A stretch of DNA of 64,000 bases from Anaerolineales bacterium (GTDB lineage Bacteria; Chloroflexota; Anaerolineae; Anaerolineales; Villigracilaceae). Below are positions 25,705 to 35,730 of this stretch, in pieces. The notes beneath the pieces are model-generated. The model had not been told where the DNA came from. It saw nothing but the letters and a program-made list of their open reading frames with translations, and did no database searches. Made by a program: the position numbers and the translations under genes. Positions within the stretch are counted from its first letter, which is position 1, and each line of letters starts with the position of its first letter. Where the stretch lies: positions 229,452 through 293,451 of the forward strand of contig JAUQXA010000059.1 of the NCBI GenBank assembly GCA_030834895.1. Reading direction: 5' to 3'.

Positions 25705-25778
25705 TGGGCGCACAGGGACTCGAACCCCGGGCCTCTACTGTGTGATAGTAGCGCTCTAACCAACTGAGCTATGCGCCC
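25705..25778 (-). tRNA. tRNA-Val (CAC)
   Basis: Cloverleaf on the minus strand: acceptor GGGCGCA/TGCGCCC, D-arm GCTC-AGTTGGTTA-GAGC, anticodon stem CTACT/AGTAG with loop ATCACAC (anticodon CAC), variable loop AGGCC, T-arm CGGGG-TTCGAGT-CCCTG, discriminator A. CCA is not encoded. Confidence 0.95.
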
Positions 25779-25826
25779 TGAACAACGAGACGGATTATAG
25801 TATAGCCTTCCTGCTTTGGCAAGCCA

Positions 25827-27050
25827 TTAAGGTGGCGGCAAATAATCCCAGGGATTTACTTTCCAGGTCAGGGTCATGAGTTCAAAATGCAAGTGCGCGC
25901 CGGAGGAACGTCCTGTACTGCCAATGGCGCCAATCCCTTCGCCCTGTCCAACGCTTTGTCCACAGCCGCGGTAGATTGCGCTCAAGTGGGCGTACAAGGA
26001 TTGGAATCCGTTGCCGTGGTCGATCATGATCATGTTGCCGTAGCCATAATCATTCCAACCGGAATAAACGACCACACCTGCATCAGCGGCATACACGCCT
26101 TCACCTTCACTGCCGGCCAGATCGATGCCGCGGTGGTTGGTCTTTTCGTTGTAGTCGAAGCCTGAGAGGAAATGCTTGTTGGTCGGGTAGACATAAGTCC
26201 CGTAGCCCACTGCGCCGCCACTGACCGGGTCGCAGGCACCCGCTCCCAGCACGCGCGCCGAGGCGGGGTTTTCACGGGTCACACCAAGCGGCGCGCTCCA
26301 GTTGACGAATTCCCTCGCTCCGCCGGGGATGACCAGCCAGGTGCCGGTTTTGATGTTTGCGTTTTGGTAATCACCGACCGTATTTTTATCGATCTTGTTA
26401 CCGGGGAAATCGATGATATCCGCGGCAGTCACGCCATAGAACTCGGCCCATTCGCCAAAGGGGATCCCACCAAGCCATTCCCAATACACTCCGTTTACTG
26501 GCAGAATGTTCAAGACTTGACCGGGTCTCAGCGAGTGCGGGTCATCCAACAGAACATTGTAATTGCCCCATAAAATCGTCTGCGGTTCCAGCCCAAACTT
26601 TTCCGCGATGCCAAAAACCGTATCTCCGTCCAGCACGGTATAGGTCACCATCTCCTGGCGCGGACGGGAAGGTACGTTGGTGTGGATTTGTGCCGCACGC
26701 GCGATGCCGGATATCACTGGAGCAGACACCGCAGGGATAGAGTTGACGTTCACATCAACAGCCGGGGCCGGACCCGCATCCTGATTTCCATTGGCTGAAA
26801 ATGGTTTTGGCGTCTGACGATAATAAGCCTGCGCCAGCGCGATCACTCCTACAATGGCGACGATGGCAAAGAGGTTTGTCCCGACCCGTAAAAGCGACTC
26901 GCCCAAACCCATTTGCAGCAGGCTGTTCATCCAGCGGGCGACCAAGCCTGGCTGTCGGATGTGGGAAGAGGAAACACCAGCCGTTTTGGTATCCGATGTG
27001 GTGGAAACAGGTGTTTCTTCATCAAAGTTATTTTGCATGGTGTTCATCAT
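25827..27050 (-). CDS. LysM + M23 peptidoglycan endopeptidase
   Basis: A 407-residue cell-wall protein. One membrane segment (about 55-77: LLRVGTNLFAIVAIVGVIALAQ) anchors it, so the rest is outside. A LysM domain follows (YTVLDGDTVFGIAEKFGLEPQTILWGN ... RPGQVLNILP), then a second LysM-like stretch, and a C-terminal M23 domain with the zinc ligands in HRGIDLAG and HLHFE and the linking YGYGNMIMIDHGNG. It cuts peptide crosslinks in peptidoglycan or acts as a regulator of such cuts. All zinc ligands are present, so it should be active. Confidence 0.92.
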   Translation of the reverse strand: MMNTMQNNFDEETPVSTTSDTKTAGVSSSHIRQPGLVARWMNSLLQMGLGESLLRVGTNLFAIVAIVGVIALAQAYYRQTPKPFSANGNQDAGPAPAVDVNVNSIPAVSAPVISGIARAAQIHTNVPSRPRQEMVTYTVLDGDTVFGIAEKFGLEPQTILWGNYNVLLDDPHSLRPGQVLNILPVNGVYWEWLGGIPFGEWAEFYGVTAADIIDFPGNKIDKNTVGDYQNANIKTGTWLVIPGGAREFVNWSAPLGVTRENPASARVLGAGACDPVSGGAVGYGTYVYPTNKHFLSGFDYNEKTNHRGIDLAGSEGEGVYAADAGVVVYSGWNDYGYGNMIMIDHGNGFQSLYAHLSAIYRGCGQSVGQGEGIGAIGSTGRSSGAHLHFELMTLTWKVNPWDYLPPP

Positions 27051-27101
27051 AACACGGGCAAAAAATCGAAGTCAAGTTGCGTGTCAAACGCTAATCCTAT
27101 G

Positions 27102-28355
27102 TTAACCCGCTGACTGCCTTACAACCGGGCGAAAGAGTTGAATCCAGCCGACCACTGCCAGCGAGAGCAGTCCGCAGACCAGGGTGGTGGTTGAAAGTCC
27201 GAATTCCTGCGTCATCCATCCAATCAGCAGACTTCCAAACGGGGTAACTCCCTGCACCGCCCAAAGATAGATGCTGAACACCCGCCCGCGCAAATTATCG
27301 GGGACCTGGGTTTGAAGCAGTGTGTTCATTGTTGCAAGTTGCGTTACAGAACCCCAGCCCATGAAGGCGATGATGGCGAGCGCCACCCACAACGAGCGTG
27401 AGAGGGGAATGGCAATCATGCCGAGGATGAAGGCGGCTTCCCCCAGCAGGAGGCGCAGTCCGCGCCGATGTTCACTGTTGTTCATCGCAATCGAGAATGC
27501 CGCAATTAATGCGCCCACCCCTTGTGCGGTGTACAGAAAGCTGTTGCGCATATCCACAATGGCTTTTGTGTCGCCAATCTGTCCGAGCAGGTCTTTGGAG
27601 ATGACGGGCAATTGCTGGACGATGGGAAAACCAAAGATGCCCAGCATGGCGGCAATGATAACCAGCAAGCTGACGGCTGGCGTGTTGAAGATATATTGCG
27701 CCCCCTCACCAAGTTCGTGTATCACCGAATGTGCGCGCGGCTCGGCGGGAATCTTATAAAGCGTTCGAACGAAAAACAAGCCTGTAACAATGGCAACGAA
27801 ACTGATGCTGTTCAACAGGAAAACCCAGCCTTCGCTGTTTTTGGGAAAGAGCAAAAAGACTGGGACGATCAGCGAAGGTCCCAGCACACGCGAGATGTTG
27901 AAGGCGGTGGCTTGCAGTGCAATGGCATTTGGCAGGGACTCCCTTCCTACAAGTTCGATCAGCATAGCCTGGCGTGCCGTGATCTCGAACGCGGAGGCGA
28001 TGCCGAGAATGAGGGAAATGAGAACGATATGCCAAATCTGGATTTGTCCGCTTAGGGTGAGGTATGCCAGCGCAAAGGTGTCCAGCATCATCACGGTTTG
28101 CAGGACGATGATGGCTTTGCGTTTATCCACATGTTCGATTAGCACGCCTCCGGGGATGGCAAGAAAGAAGGTGGGCAGGGTCACTGCAAAGCCGATCAGC
28201 CCCAGATCGAAAGGACGCCCGCTGATACGGTATGCCAGCAGGGGCAAAGCCGTGTTTTGCATGGACGTGCCGATGAGCGAGAACAGATGTCCAACCCAGA
28301 AGATGGCAAAATCGCGCGAGGCAAGCGCGGGGAAACGGCGGGAAAGAAAGTTCAT
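27102..28355 (-). CDS. MFS transporter (EntS/MFS_3-type exporter)
   Basis: A 417-residue, 12-helix major facilitator. The loop 2-3 region LIGFAVTLPTFFLAIPGGVLIEHVDKRKAI and the later LRGRVFSIYLWAVQGVTPFGSLLIGWM are typical of the MFS_3 exporters related to EntS and drug efflux pumps. No binding partner genes are near. Substrate unknown. The next gene downstream on the same strand is the LysM/M23 peptidase, 50 bases away. Confidence 0.87.
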   Translation of the reverse strand: MNFLSRRFPALASRDFAIFWVGHLFSLIGTSMQNTALPLLAYRISGRPFDLGLIGFAVTLPTFFLAIPGGVLIEHVDKRKAIIVLQTVMMLDTFALAYLTLSGQIQIWHIVLISLILGIASAFEITARQAMLIELVGRESLPNAIALQATAFNISRVLGPSLIVPVFLLFPKNSEGWVFLLNSISFVAIVTGLFFVRTLYKIPAEPRAHSVIHELGEGAQYIFNTPAVSLLVIIAAMLGIFGFPIVQQLPVISKDLLGQIGDTKAIVDMRNSFLYTAQGVGALIAAFSIAMNNSEHRRGLRLLLGEAAFILGMIAIPLSRSLWVALAIIAFMGWGSVTQLATMNTLLQTQVPDNLRGRVFSIYLWAVQGVTPFGSLLIGWMTQEFGLSTTTLVCGLLSLAVVGWIQLFRPVVRQSAG

Positions 28356-28388
28356 TTGGGGGAGATTCTGTCTAACTTATTACAGGAC

Positions 28389-29063
28389 TTATTTTTCCAC
28401 CGGTGTAATTAATTCCACTCGATCATTTGATGGAACATTCACCAGTGTTGAAACGGGGTATGCGGTCATCCTGTCAGCGGGGAAAGGCTGGATGAGGTGA
28501 ATCAGGCTATCGGGCGTTTGGGGAATCGGATTCAGCCAATCAGCGTAATTAGCTTTGTCCAAAATCACAGGCATGCGATTGTGCAATGTGGACATTAACT
28601 CGTTGGACGTGGTGGTGATGATGGTGCAGGTGCGGAGTGTATTCCCATCGGGCGAATGCCACTCATCCCACAACCCTGCAAAGGCAAAGGGCTTGCGGTC
28701 TTTCATGTGGATAAAATACGGTGTTTTTGTTTTTTGTCCTGCCTGTACCTTCCATTCGTAAAAACCATCGGCGGGTATGAGGCAACGCTTGTGCTTGAAA
28801 CTGCCGCGAAAGGACGGTTTCTCCGCGATTGTCTCGCCACGCGCGTTGATGAGTTTGTTCGCAATGGCGGGGTCTTTCGACCACGAGGGAATCAAGCCCC
28901 AAAGGAAAAAATCAGCTTTGTTTTTGCCGTCGTTTGGAATGGCAAGGATCGGTTGTGTTGGGGCAATGTTGTAACGCGATGCAAATTGGGTGGGGAAAAT
29001 GAAATCGCCAAATACATCCTGTAAGTCCGCGGGGTCAACGGTAAGGGTAAATCTTCCGCACAT
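28389..29063 (-). CDS. SRAP/HMCES-type abasic-site protein (YedK-like)
   Basis: A 224-residue protein starting MCGRFTL, where Cys2, exposed after Met removal, forms a thiazolidine crosslink with abasic sites in single-stranded DNA. Other family residues are visible: Asn in ARGET context, Glu in PADGFYEWK, His in STLHNRMPVIL. It shields abasic sites at replication forks and is SOS-associated in many bacteria, but no LexA box is obvious here. Lies between the histidine kinase and the MFS gene, same strand. Confidence 0.93.
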   Translation of the reverse strand: MCGRFTLTVDPADLQDVFGDFIFPTQFASRYNIAPTQPILAIPNDGKNKADFFLWGLIPSWSKDPAIANKLINARGETIAEKPSFRGSFKHKRCLIPADGFYEWKVQAGQKTKTPYFIHMKDRKPFAFAGLWDEWHSPDGNTLRTCTIITTTSNELMSTLHNRMPVILDKANYADWLNPIPQTPDSLIHLIQPFPADRMTAYPVSTLVNVPSNDRVELITPVEK

Positions 29064-29093
29064 GGGATTCTCCTTTGGTCGGACCCTAAGGTT

Positions 29094-31157
29094 TCAAATA
29101 CCTTTAGGGTCTCCCTGCAATGTGAAATAAAACGTCGTACCTTTGCCTGGCTCCGATTCGAGCCAGATGCGCCCTTGATGAATTTCGATAATGCGTTTGA
29201 CCAGTGTCAGTCCGATGCCTGTGCCTTCGGTGTCCGAGTTAAGTTTGCTGAATAACTCGAAGATGCGCTCATGAAATTGTTTTTCGATGCCGATGCCATT
29301 ATCGCGCACGAAGAAAACGGTTTCGTTTGTTTCGTTTTGGATTGTGCCAATTGTAATCCGCGGTTTGGGCTGGCCGCCCATGAACTTGATGGCATTATCC
29401 ACCAGGTTTTGGATGACCTCGGTCAGGCGCGTGCGGTCGCCATGAACGACGGCTGGCGTATTCTGAAGTTCGATGAAGACATCTTTTGCCTCCAGTTGCC
29501 CGCGCGCCAGTTCCACGGCATCTTTTACGATGTCCGTGAATAACATGTCGACAGGTTGGTTCATCAGTCGTCCGATGCGCGAAAGCTCCAGCAAGTCATT
29601 TAGCAGGGTTTGCATTTTTTGAGTGGCGCCGTTAATGCGCTTGATATCGTCTTTCAACTTTTGCGTATTTCCTGCCAGGGCATCCTTTTCAAGATAGCCC
29701 AGGAATCCCATGATGGTGACCAACGGTGATTTTAGATCGTGCGAAACAGTGTAAGTGTATCTTTCGAGTTCCGCGTTCTTTGCCTCCAATTCGCTGATCA
29801 ACTTTTCGCGTTCCAGTTCGGCATTTTTCCGCTGCGTGATCTCACGGGCAATGCCTGTGGTCCCAATCACCTCTCCATGCGGGTTCAGGATGGGGGTTTT
29901 TATGGTTTCCACCCAATATTTTCTGCCCGTACTGTCCATCTGGAGTTCTTCCACATGTTTGCGCTGACGGCTTTGCATCACTTCGAGGTCGTCCTTGCGA
30001 TATACATCTGCAAACTCTCCATCCCAAATCTCCAGGTCGGTCTTGCCTATAATTTCCTCGGATTTCCTGCCTGCCGTTTTTGTAAATTGTTCATTTACGG
30101 CCATATACCGGCTATTTTTATCTTTCAACCATGCCATATCGGGAATATTATTCAGGATGGCGGTTTGTTGCAGGAGGGTTTCCTTGAGCATTTCCTCGGA
30201 TTGCTTTTGCAGGGTCATATCCTGTACCGCCCCGATGATCCGCACGAGACGATTTTCCTTTTCATCCCAGATGGGATGGGCAAAAACACGCTCCCAGCGG
30301 AGTTCACCGTTTTTTGTAAAGGTCCTGATATCCGAACCAATGACACTCTGGTTCTTGAGCAGTTTTTCCATGTCACGGGCGTCTTTTTCAAGATCATCGG
30401 GATGAACATGCGCCAGCCACCCGCCTGTTGACTCATACTCTTCATAAGAATAACCGGTCATTTTCTCGAATGCGCCGGCAACCCATGCCAGGTTCGCCTT
30501 TCCATCTTTATCCACATCGCTGGCAAAGGTGTAATCGGAACTGACTTTCGATATAAGCTTGTACCTTTCCTCGCTTTCGCGCGCGCGCTGAAGGGCGCTT
30601 TGTAGTTTTTGCGCTGCCAGGGTTTGCAGCACCGTCCCCAGTGGGAATATAACCAGGCTGATAATCCAGGCTGTGATGGGTGCGCTGACATTTGTGGGGA
30701 TGAAGAATCCCCGACTTTCCTCCGTGTATGCCATTGCCCAGCCGACGACCAATGAGAGTACAGTGATGCCAATTGCCACCCGCCGGTTCTTCAGGATGCC
30801 CGCGATCATGATGGTTAACGGATAACCCAACAGGTAGGACTCTCCGCGCACACCGGCCCCTGTGGCCGCGGATACCGTAAAGAAAATCCATAACCCGCCA
30901 ATTTGAATTAAGATCGCTGTGTTTATCTTTCTGCGATGGATAAAGTACAAAATGGATCCATTGATGACTTCCGCAAACCCGGCTTGTATTAGCGCGCGGC
31001 TGGCATCTGCGGGGACTTTAATCAACACATAAAGAAAATATATCGGTGGGAAGAAAATCAATACCCATACAATTATGTTGAGGAAATATGCCTTGTGCGT
31101 AGTCTCCTCATCCTCGAACACAGGCGGAGCAAAAATTCTCCTGACCAGGGACATCAT
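29094..31157 (-). CDS. Membrane PAS sensor histidine kinase
   Basis: A 687-residue kinase. Residues about 25-195 hold 5-6 membrane helices, followed by two PAS domains (about 205-330 with the PAC-like RWERVFAHPIWDEKENRLVRIIGAVQD; about 335-460 with YMAVNEQFTKTAGRKSEEIIGKTD). The HisKA box is YTYTVSHDLKSPLVTIMG, then HATPase motifs NLVDNAIKF (N box), DNGIGIE (G1) and GTGIGLTLVKRI (G2). No receiver domain and no adjacent response regulator, so it is an orphan kinase. It begins seven bases after the selB stop, so it is probably co-transcribed with selB. Confidence 0.92.
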   Translation of the reverse strand: MMSLVRRIFAPPVFEDEETTHKAYFLNIIVWVLIFFPPIYFLYVLIKVPADASRALIQAGFAEVINGSILYFIHRRKINTAILIQIGGLWIFFTVSAATGAGVRGESYLLGYPLTIMIAGILKNRRVAIGITVLSLVVGWAMAYTEESRGFFIPTNVSAPITAWIISLVIFPLGTVLQTLAAQKLQSALQRARESEERYKLISKVSSDYTFASDVDKDGKANLAWVAGAFEKMTGYSYEEYESTGGWLAHVHPDDLEKDARDMEKLLKNQSVIGSDIRTFTKNGELRWERVFAHPIWDEKENRLVRIIGAVQDMTLQKQSEEMLKETLLQQTAILNNIPDMAWLKDKNSRYMAVNEQFTKTAGRKSEEIIGKTDLEIWDGEFADVYRKDDLEVMQSRQRKHVEELQMDSTGRKYWVETIKTPILNPHGEVIGTTGIAREITQRKNAELEREKLISELEAKNAELERYTYTVSHDLKSPLVTIMGFLGYLEKDALAGNTQKLKDDIKRINGATQKMQTLLNDLLELSRIGRLMNQPVDMLFTDIVKDAVELARGQLEAKDVFIELQNTPAVVHGDRTRLTEVIQNLVDNAIKFMGGQPKPRITIGTIQNETNETVFFVRDNGIGIEKQFHERIFELFSKLNSDTEGTGIGLTLVKRIIEIHQGRIWLESEPGKGTTFYFTLQGDPKGI

Positions 31158-31164
31158 CGGTTGC

Positions 31165-33066
31165 TCACTTTCTTAGCTTGCGCACGTCTCCATCACGGAC
31201 AGTGACTCCAATTGCATCCAAATGTTCCAGTAATGCCTGCACATATTTTCGAGTTGTGCCCAGCGTATCACGTACCTGGGCTAGCGAGATCTTCCCGTTT
31301 GCTCCAATTGCGGCGCGGACTTTACCCACCAGCGCGTCGTAATCCCTTTTGCGAAAGAGAACCTCCTGCGAAACCGCCACCAGTTCGCCAAGTTCGATCA
31401 ACGCGTTGACGACCTCCTCGCCAGCCTCGCTTTGACATTCCTTGAGACTTGGAGTGGCATAGGGATTTTGGTCAAATGTCCGCAAAAGTTCTTTTACTTT
31501 TGTTTGTTCCGTCTCGTTGAATTTGATCTCGTGTTCCGGCTTTGACAGCCAAATCGAGGAGTCGGTAATCGCATGTTCAGTAATCAGTTTGTTGATAAAG
31601 ACATTGAAGACGCGCGGTTGTAATTTCAGCTTGCTCTTCAACTCCTCGCGGGGGATTCCACGTCGTAGTGGAAACTGCCTGTGATGCGCCTCGATGGTTT
31701 GCAGGATTTTCCCATGCAGGGCGTTCCAGTGGGGCAGGGCAACTGCGAGGGTGTCGCTGACAGTGATCGGATCGCCACGCATGGCGTCCAGCAGAATCAA
31801 CTGTCCGTTGTTGATCAATTCCGTCAGCGCACTCACGGCGGTTGCGGATTCCAGCCGCGATTTTGCGACCATTTCCTTTAACGGTGCAACATTCAACGCG
31901 AGGGCGGCCTCGAAAAGAATATCAGCGGGTGAACCTTTCGCCAGTGATTCGAGCGATTTGAGCGTGTCTTCGTTGAAGCGTTTGTGCCTGCCTTTTGGCT
32001 GATGATCAACTATGACGCCGCCGCCGAGCGTTTCGCTGGGGGATGGTCGTCGCAGGATATATTTGTCGCCGCGCACAGTGACGACGGGGTCGCGCAGTTC
32101 GAGTTGTATCCAACCCTCTTTGCCCGGCAGGAGTTCCTCGGTTCCAAGTAAGCGGAGATTGGCAATGGACTCGGTCGCGCCCACGAAGAACTTCACTTCG
32201 TCGCCATGTTTGACGGATGCCGAGGCGTCTTTGAGCAGCCTGAAACGCGCGTCCAGCCGTCGGGTTGACTGGTACTGGTTCGGGTGGACAACCACCTCAC
32301 CGCGTCGAATCGATTCGGTGTCCACACCCGAAATGTTCACCGCCGTCCGCGAGCCAAGCACGGCTTTCTCTTCCTTCTTCTTGTGGGTTTGCAACCCCCT
32401 GATGCGTCCCTTCAATCCGCTGGGCAAAATTTCCACTTCATCGCCGACAGTGAAGTGCCCATCGCTGAGCGTGCCTGTCACCACCGTCCCGAATCCGCTC
32501 ATGCTGAAGACGCGGTCAATCGGCAGGCGCGGACGGTTTAAATCCAATCGTTCGGATTTTTCCTCTAAAATTTTTCCGAGGGTGGTAAGGAGGGTATCCA
32601 ACCCTGTTTTGGTTCTGGCCGAAACACGCACAATTGGGGCATCGTACAACACAGTTTCACTGACAGCGGCGCGGACATCCACCTCCAGCAGGTCGAGCCA
32701 TTCAGGGTCGGGAGCAAGGTCGGTTTTGGTGAGCACGATCAACCCACTGGGGATTTGCAACAAATCCAAAATTGCCAGGTGTTCCTTCGTCTGCGGCATG
32801 ACCCCCTCGTCGGCGGCGATGACCAGCAGAGCTGCGTCAATTCCGCCGATGCCCGAAAGCATATTTTCGATGAAGTCGCGATGACCGGGCACATCCACGA
32901 TGCCCACCTCTTCGCCGTTGGGCAACGTCATCCAGCCGAAGCCAAGCTCGATGGTCATCTCACGTGCTTGCTCTTCTTTGAGACGGTCGGGGTGCGTGCC
33001 TGTGAGGGCTGCAATGAGGGTGGATTTTCCGTGATCTACATGACCTGCTGTGCCAATAACTCGCAT
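31165..33066 (-). CDS. selB: Selenocysteine-specific elongation factor SelB
   Basis: A 633-residue translation GTPase. GTAGHVDHGKST (5-16) is the P-loop and starts at the N-terminus as in SelB, VPGHRDF and TKTD are G3 and G4. The factor-like beta-barrel domains follow (SMSGFGTVVTGTL), and the last 250 residues are the SelB-specific winged-helix repeats that hold the SECIS hairpin. This separates it from EF-Tu, which is shorter. It delivers Sec-tRNA to UGA codons that carry a SECIS element. The ATG has a GGGGAG site. selA, selC and selD are not in the window. Confidence 0.96.
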   Translation of the reverse strand: MRVIGTAGHVDHGKSTLIAALTGTHPDRLKEEQAREMTIELGFGWMTLPNGEEVGIVDVPGHRDFIENMLSGIGGIDAALLVIAADEGVMPQTKEHLAILDLLQIPSGLIVLTKTDLAPDPEWLDLLEVDVRAAVSETVLYDAPIVRVSARTKTGLDTLLTTLGKILEEKSERLDLNRPRLPIDRVFSMSGFGTVVTGTLSDGHFTVGDEVEILPSGLKGRIRGLQTHKKKEEKAVLGSRTAVNISGVDTESIRRGEVVVHPNQYQSTRRLDARFRLLKDASASVKHGDEVKFFVGATESIANLRLLGTEELLPGKEGWIQLELRDPVVTVRGDKYILRRPSPSETLGGGVIVDHQPKGRHKRFNEDTLKSLESLAKGSPADILFEAALALNVAPLKEMVAKSRLESATAVSALTELINNGQLILLDAMRGDPITVSDTLAVALPHWNALHGKILQTIEAHHRQFPLRRGIPREELKSKLKLQPRVFNVFINKLITEHAITDSSIWLSKPEHEIKFNETEQTKVKELLRTFDQNPYATPSLKECQSEAGEEVVNALIELGELVAVSQEVLFRKRDYDALVGKVRAAIGANGKISLAQVRDTLGTTRKYVQALLEHLDAIGVTVRDGDVRKLRK

Positions 33067-33081
33067 GATCTCCCCTGGCTT

Positions 33082-34275
33082 TTATTTCGTTGCTTTCTTG
33101 CCGTGACCCATGATGCGTTGATAGGAGGTCATCCACTCGTGCACCACGTTCATGATTTCCTGTAATTCCTTTTCTGTGGCGTCGGTGACCTGGTGCATTT
33201 GATCCTGAAAAACCTGGGTCGCATCGTTCAACGGCGCAATGCGTTCCTCTGTTTTTTGAAGTTCCTTTCGAATGTCCCGGAAGGATTCTTCGTTGGAAAG
33301 GCTGTAGCCCGTCCAGCGTTTCTGATCATCCACCTTGAAGCTGATCCACTCCTGACGCAGGCGGTCTTCCGCCAGGCGCTGCATCTCGGTTACTTCATTG
33401 ATACGGCGCTCCAGCTTCGTGTTGAGTTCAAGATAAGTATCCTGCGCTTTTTTCGCGCCGCGCAGGGCCTCATCCAATTTCTGAATTTGGGTATCGAGGT
33501 TTGAGGATTCTTTTTGGAATGCCTCGGCTTGTTCCTTCCATTCCTTCCAGGCGCGATCACGGTCAAGTTGCGCAACTGACTGTTGTTCGAGGAAGACCTT
33601 TTGCGCCTGTTTCCGTTCCTGCTCTGAGGCCAGTAGTTCAGCGAACCGGTTTTCGACATTGCGCACGCTGTCGGCAGTCATGGTGTATTTATCGCGGTTC
33701 TCGTCCACCCGCTTGCGGATGGCGGTCAATTCACCTTGAATATCGGTAATATGTTTCAGGTCATTCTTGCGGGTTTCATCCATGGCTTTCAGGGCGTGCA
33801 GCACGTCATCATTGGAGCGTGTCGCCTGTTCGACATGCGACTTGAAATCGCTGACATTGGTCAACATGCGCTGGATTTCGTCAGACCGCTCCTTGAGTTG
33901 TTTCTTGATTTCCTGAATGCTGGTTGTGGTCGTGGTCTTGAGTTGGGTGAGTACCTTATTAATTTCGGTCAATTCCGGTTGGAACTGCCTGGTGATCTCC
34001 TTTTCGGCTCGTGTATGGCTCTTGTCATTTTCCTCGATCAATTTGACGATCTCGGTGCGTTGTTTGCCCAGCATCGTTTCATATTGATCCACACGTTTGC
34101 TTACTGGAGTCAGGTCTGTTATCTGCTTGCTCAAGGCTTTGATCTGCTTGGAGACCGCATTGACCGACGTCTCGAAGGAATTCAAACGCTCGCTCAACGC
34201 CGCAAGGGTTTCCTTGTTTTCGCGCTGTTGCTTGTCCAAAAATTCGAGTCGCTTGACGATCTGTTCAAATTCCAT
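33082..34275 (-). CDS. Long coiled-coil protein of unknown function
   Basis: A 397-residue protein that is almost entirely heptad-repeat helix from residue 1 to 375, with no signal peptide and no membrane segment, ending in a basic GHGKKATK tail. Nothing else can be named. It lies 15 bases upstream of selB on the same strand, so the two are likely one transcript, but no link with selenoprotein synthesis is shown by sequence. Confidence 0.6.
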   Translation of the reverse strand: MEFEQIVKRLEFLDKQQRENKETLAALSERLNSFETSVNAVSKQIKALSKQITDLTPVSKRVDQYETMLGKQRTEIVKLIEENDKSHTRAEKEITRQFQPELTEINKVLTQLKTTTTTSIQEIKKQLKERSDEIQRMLTNVSDFKSHVEQATRSNDDVLHALKAMDETRKNDLKHITDIQGELTAIRKRVDENRDKYTMTADSVRNVENRFAELLASEQERKQAQKVFLEQQSVAQLDRDRAWKEWKEQAEAFQKESSNLDTQIQKLDEALRGAKKAQDTYLELNTKLERRINEVTEMQRLAEDRLRQEWISFKVDDQKRWTGYSLSNEESFRDIRKELQKTEERIAPLNDATQVFQDQMHQVTDATEKELQEIMNVVHEWMTSYQRIMGHGKKATK

Positions 34276-34332
34276 TTTATTCTCCGGAAGTTATTGAGGG
34301 ATGGATAAATTATAGCATGTCGCAAAATACCA

Positions 34333-35730
34333 TTATTGACCCAGGTGCTGGAACAAAGTCGGCAGGTTGACAATAAAGGGTTGCGTCACCTGTGGGAACA
34401 ATCCCAGGACAAACAGCCCGATAGCACCAACCCCAAGCATGATGGTTTGTACCCAGGACTCGTTCCATTCCCAGGCTTTGTCCTCTTCCGCCATTACGAA
34501 CACGGCCAGCGTGCGCATGGCGGCAATCAACAGCCCTAGCAACCCTATGAACACCCAAAAGGAAATCGCGATCGATTGCCCTGCCAGTCCCTGCCATAGC
34601 GCCAACCGGGGTGGGAAGCCAGCCAGCAATGGGAATCCGGTCATGGAGAGGTGGGCAAGAATGAGAGCTGCAACGGCTATTGGATACCGGCGCGCCAATC
34701 CCCGCACTTCGCTGAAGCGCAGGGAATAAACCTGACGTTTGAGGATGGAAAGCGCCAAAGCCCAAACTGCAAGCTCCAATCCACGCGGTATGAGCAGCAG
34801 GAAGGTGGTGTTTACGACCTCTGCTGACTTCAAACCCATTGCCAGGATAAACAAACCCGTTTCCACGATTGCGGCATAGCCCATGATTCGTCCGATATGT
34901 CTTTGCTGGGATGCAAAAAGTCCGCCGCTTGTCACCATGAAGACGCCTGAGAATTGAATGGCGCTTGAAAGTTGCGGCGAAGCTCTCAGCCACGCATAAC
35001 GATCCAAAAAACCGAGCGCAAAGATGACCGTGAAAGTAGGTAGTGCCCAAAGCAGGAAGCCCGTCACATAAGGCGAGGTTTCCTCCATCAACATCGGTAT
35101 CCAGTTGTACAGCGGAAAAACTCCCAGCAGGAAGGCAAACCCCAGTCCGAGAATCGTGCCTGCCTGGAGGGTGGAACCGACATCTCCGGGACTGGCTTCC
35201 ACCCCTGCCAGCATCCAGCCCGAAAAGAGGATGAACGGCATGGCAAACGTTTGATAAATGAGAAAACGGATCACACCGCGCCCGGGTCTTTGATACACGG
35301 GAACAAGCAATGGAATGACCAGTATCGCGGCCATGTTCAACAGAAGCGCGGCAAATAGGAATGGCTCCACTGCAATCGAAGCAGTGAGCAATGCCACGAT
35401 CATTAATCCAAGCGAGACAAAACGATTTGCCGAGCCGGACGCTTCTGTACCAAAAAACCAAAGCGCTGCAAGCCCATAAATAACTGCAATCAATGATCCA
35501 TCTGCGGTGCCAAGCGTAAAGCTGCGCCCAAAGAATTGAATGGATGAAGAAATCTTTATTGAGATCGAGCCAAGCAACAGGGCGGTGTCGATGGGGAAGA
35601 TCAATGCAACGAGGGCGAGGACCAGGGATATACTTCCCCCGACGAAGGAGGTAAATCGCCCGCGCAGGAACAAAAGAATCAAAAACCCGGCGACAAATGG
35701 GAACAAAATCCAAATAATTGGCGCGCTCAT
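34333..35730 (-). CDS. Proton-antiporter-family membrane subunit (NuoN/MrpD-like)
   Basis: A 465-residue polytopic protein with about 14 helices and a Proton_antipo_M core: FLIYQTFAMPFILFSGW, LLGVFPLYNWIPMLMEETSPYVTGFLLWALPTF, and LSMTGFPLLAGFPPRLALWQGL. Conserved Glu and Lys/Arg in helices (EETSPYV; SILKRQV) fit a proton channel. Third gene of a three-gene set, overlapping the previous gene by 4 bases. Hydrophilic NADH or hydrogenase subunits are not adjacent. Confidence 0.8.
   Translation of the reverse strand: MSAPIIWILFPFVAGFLILLFLRGRFTSFVGGSISLVLALVALIFPIDTALLLGSISIKISSSIQFFGRSFTLGTADGSLIAVIYGLAALWFFGTEASGSANRFVSLGLMIVALLTASIAVEPFLFAALLLNMAAILVIPLLVPVYQRPGRGVIRFLIYQTFAMPFILFSGWMLAGVEASPGDVGSTLQAGTILGLGFAFLLGVFPLYNWIPMLMEETSPYVTGFLLWALPTFTVIFALGFLDRYAWLRASPQLSSAIQFSGVFMVTSGGLFASQQRHIGRIMGYAAIVETGLFILAMGLKSAEVVNTTFLLLIPRGLELAVWALALSILKRQVYSLRFSEVRGLARRYPIAVAALILAHLSMTGFPLLAGFPPRLALWQGLAGQSIAISFWVFIGLLGLLIAAMRTLAVFVMAEEDKAWEWNESWVQTIMLGVGAIGLFVLGLFPQVTQPFIVNLPTLFQHLGQ

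Noticed and set aside
25705..25778. Whether this tRNA could be tRNA-Sec
   Set aside because: Normal 74-base length, short variable loop and anticodon CAC; tRNA-Sec has a long variable arm and UCA anticodon.
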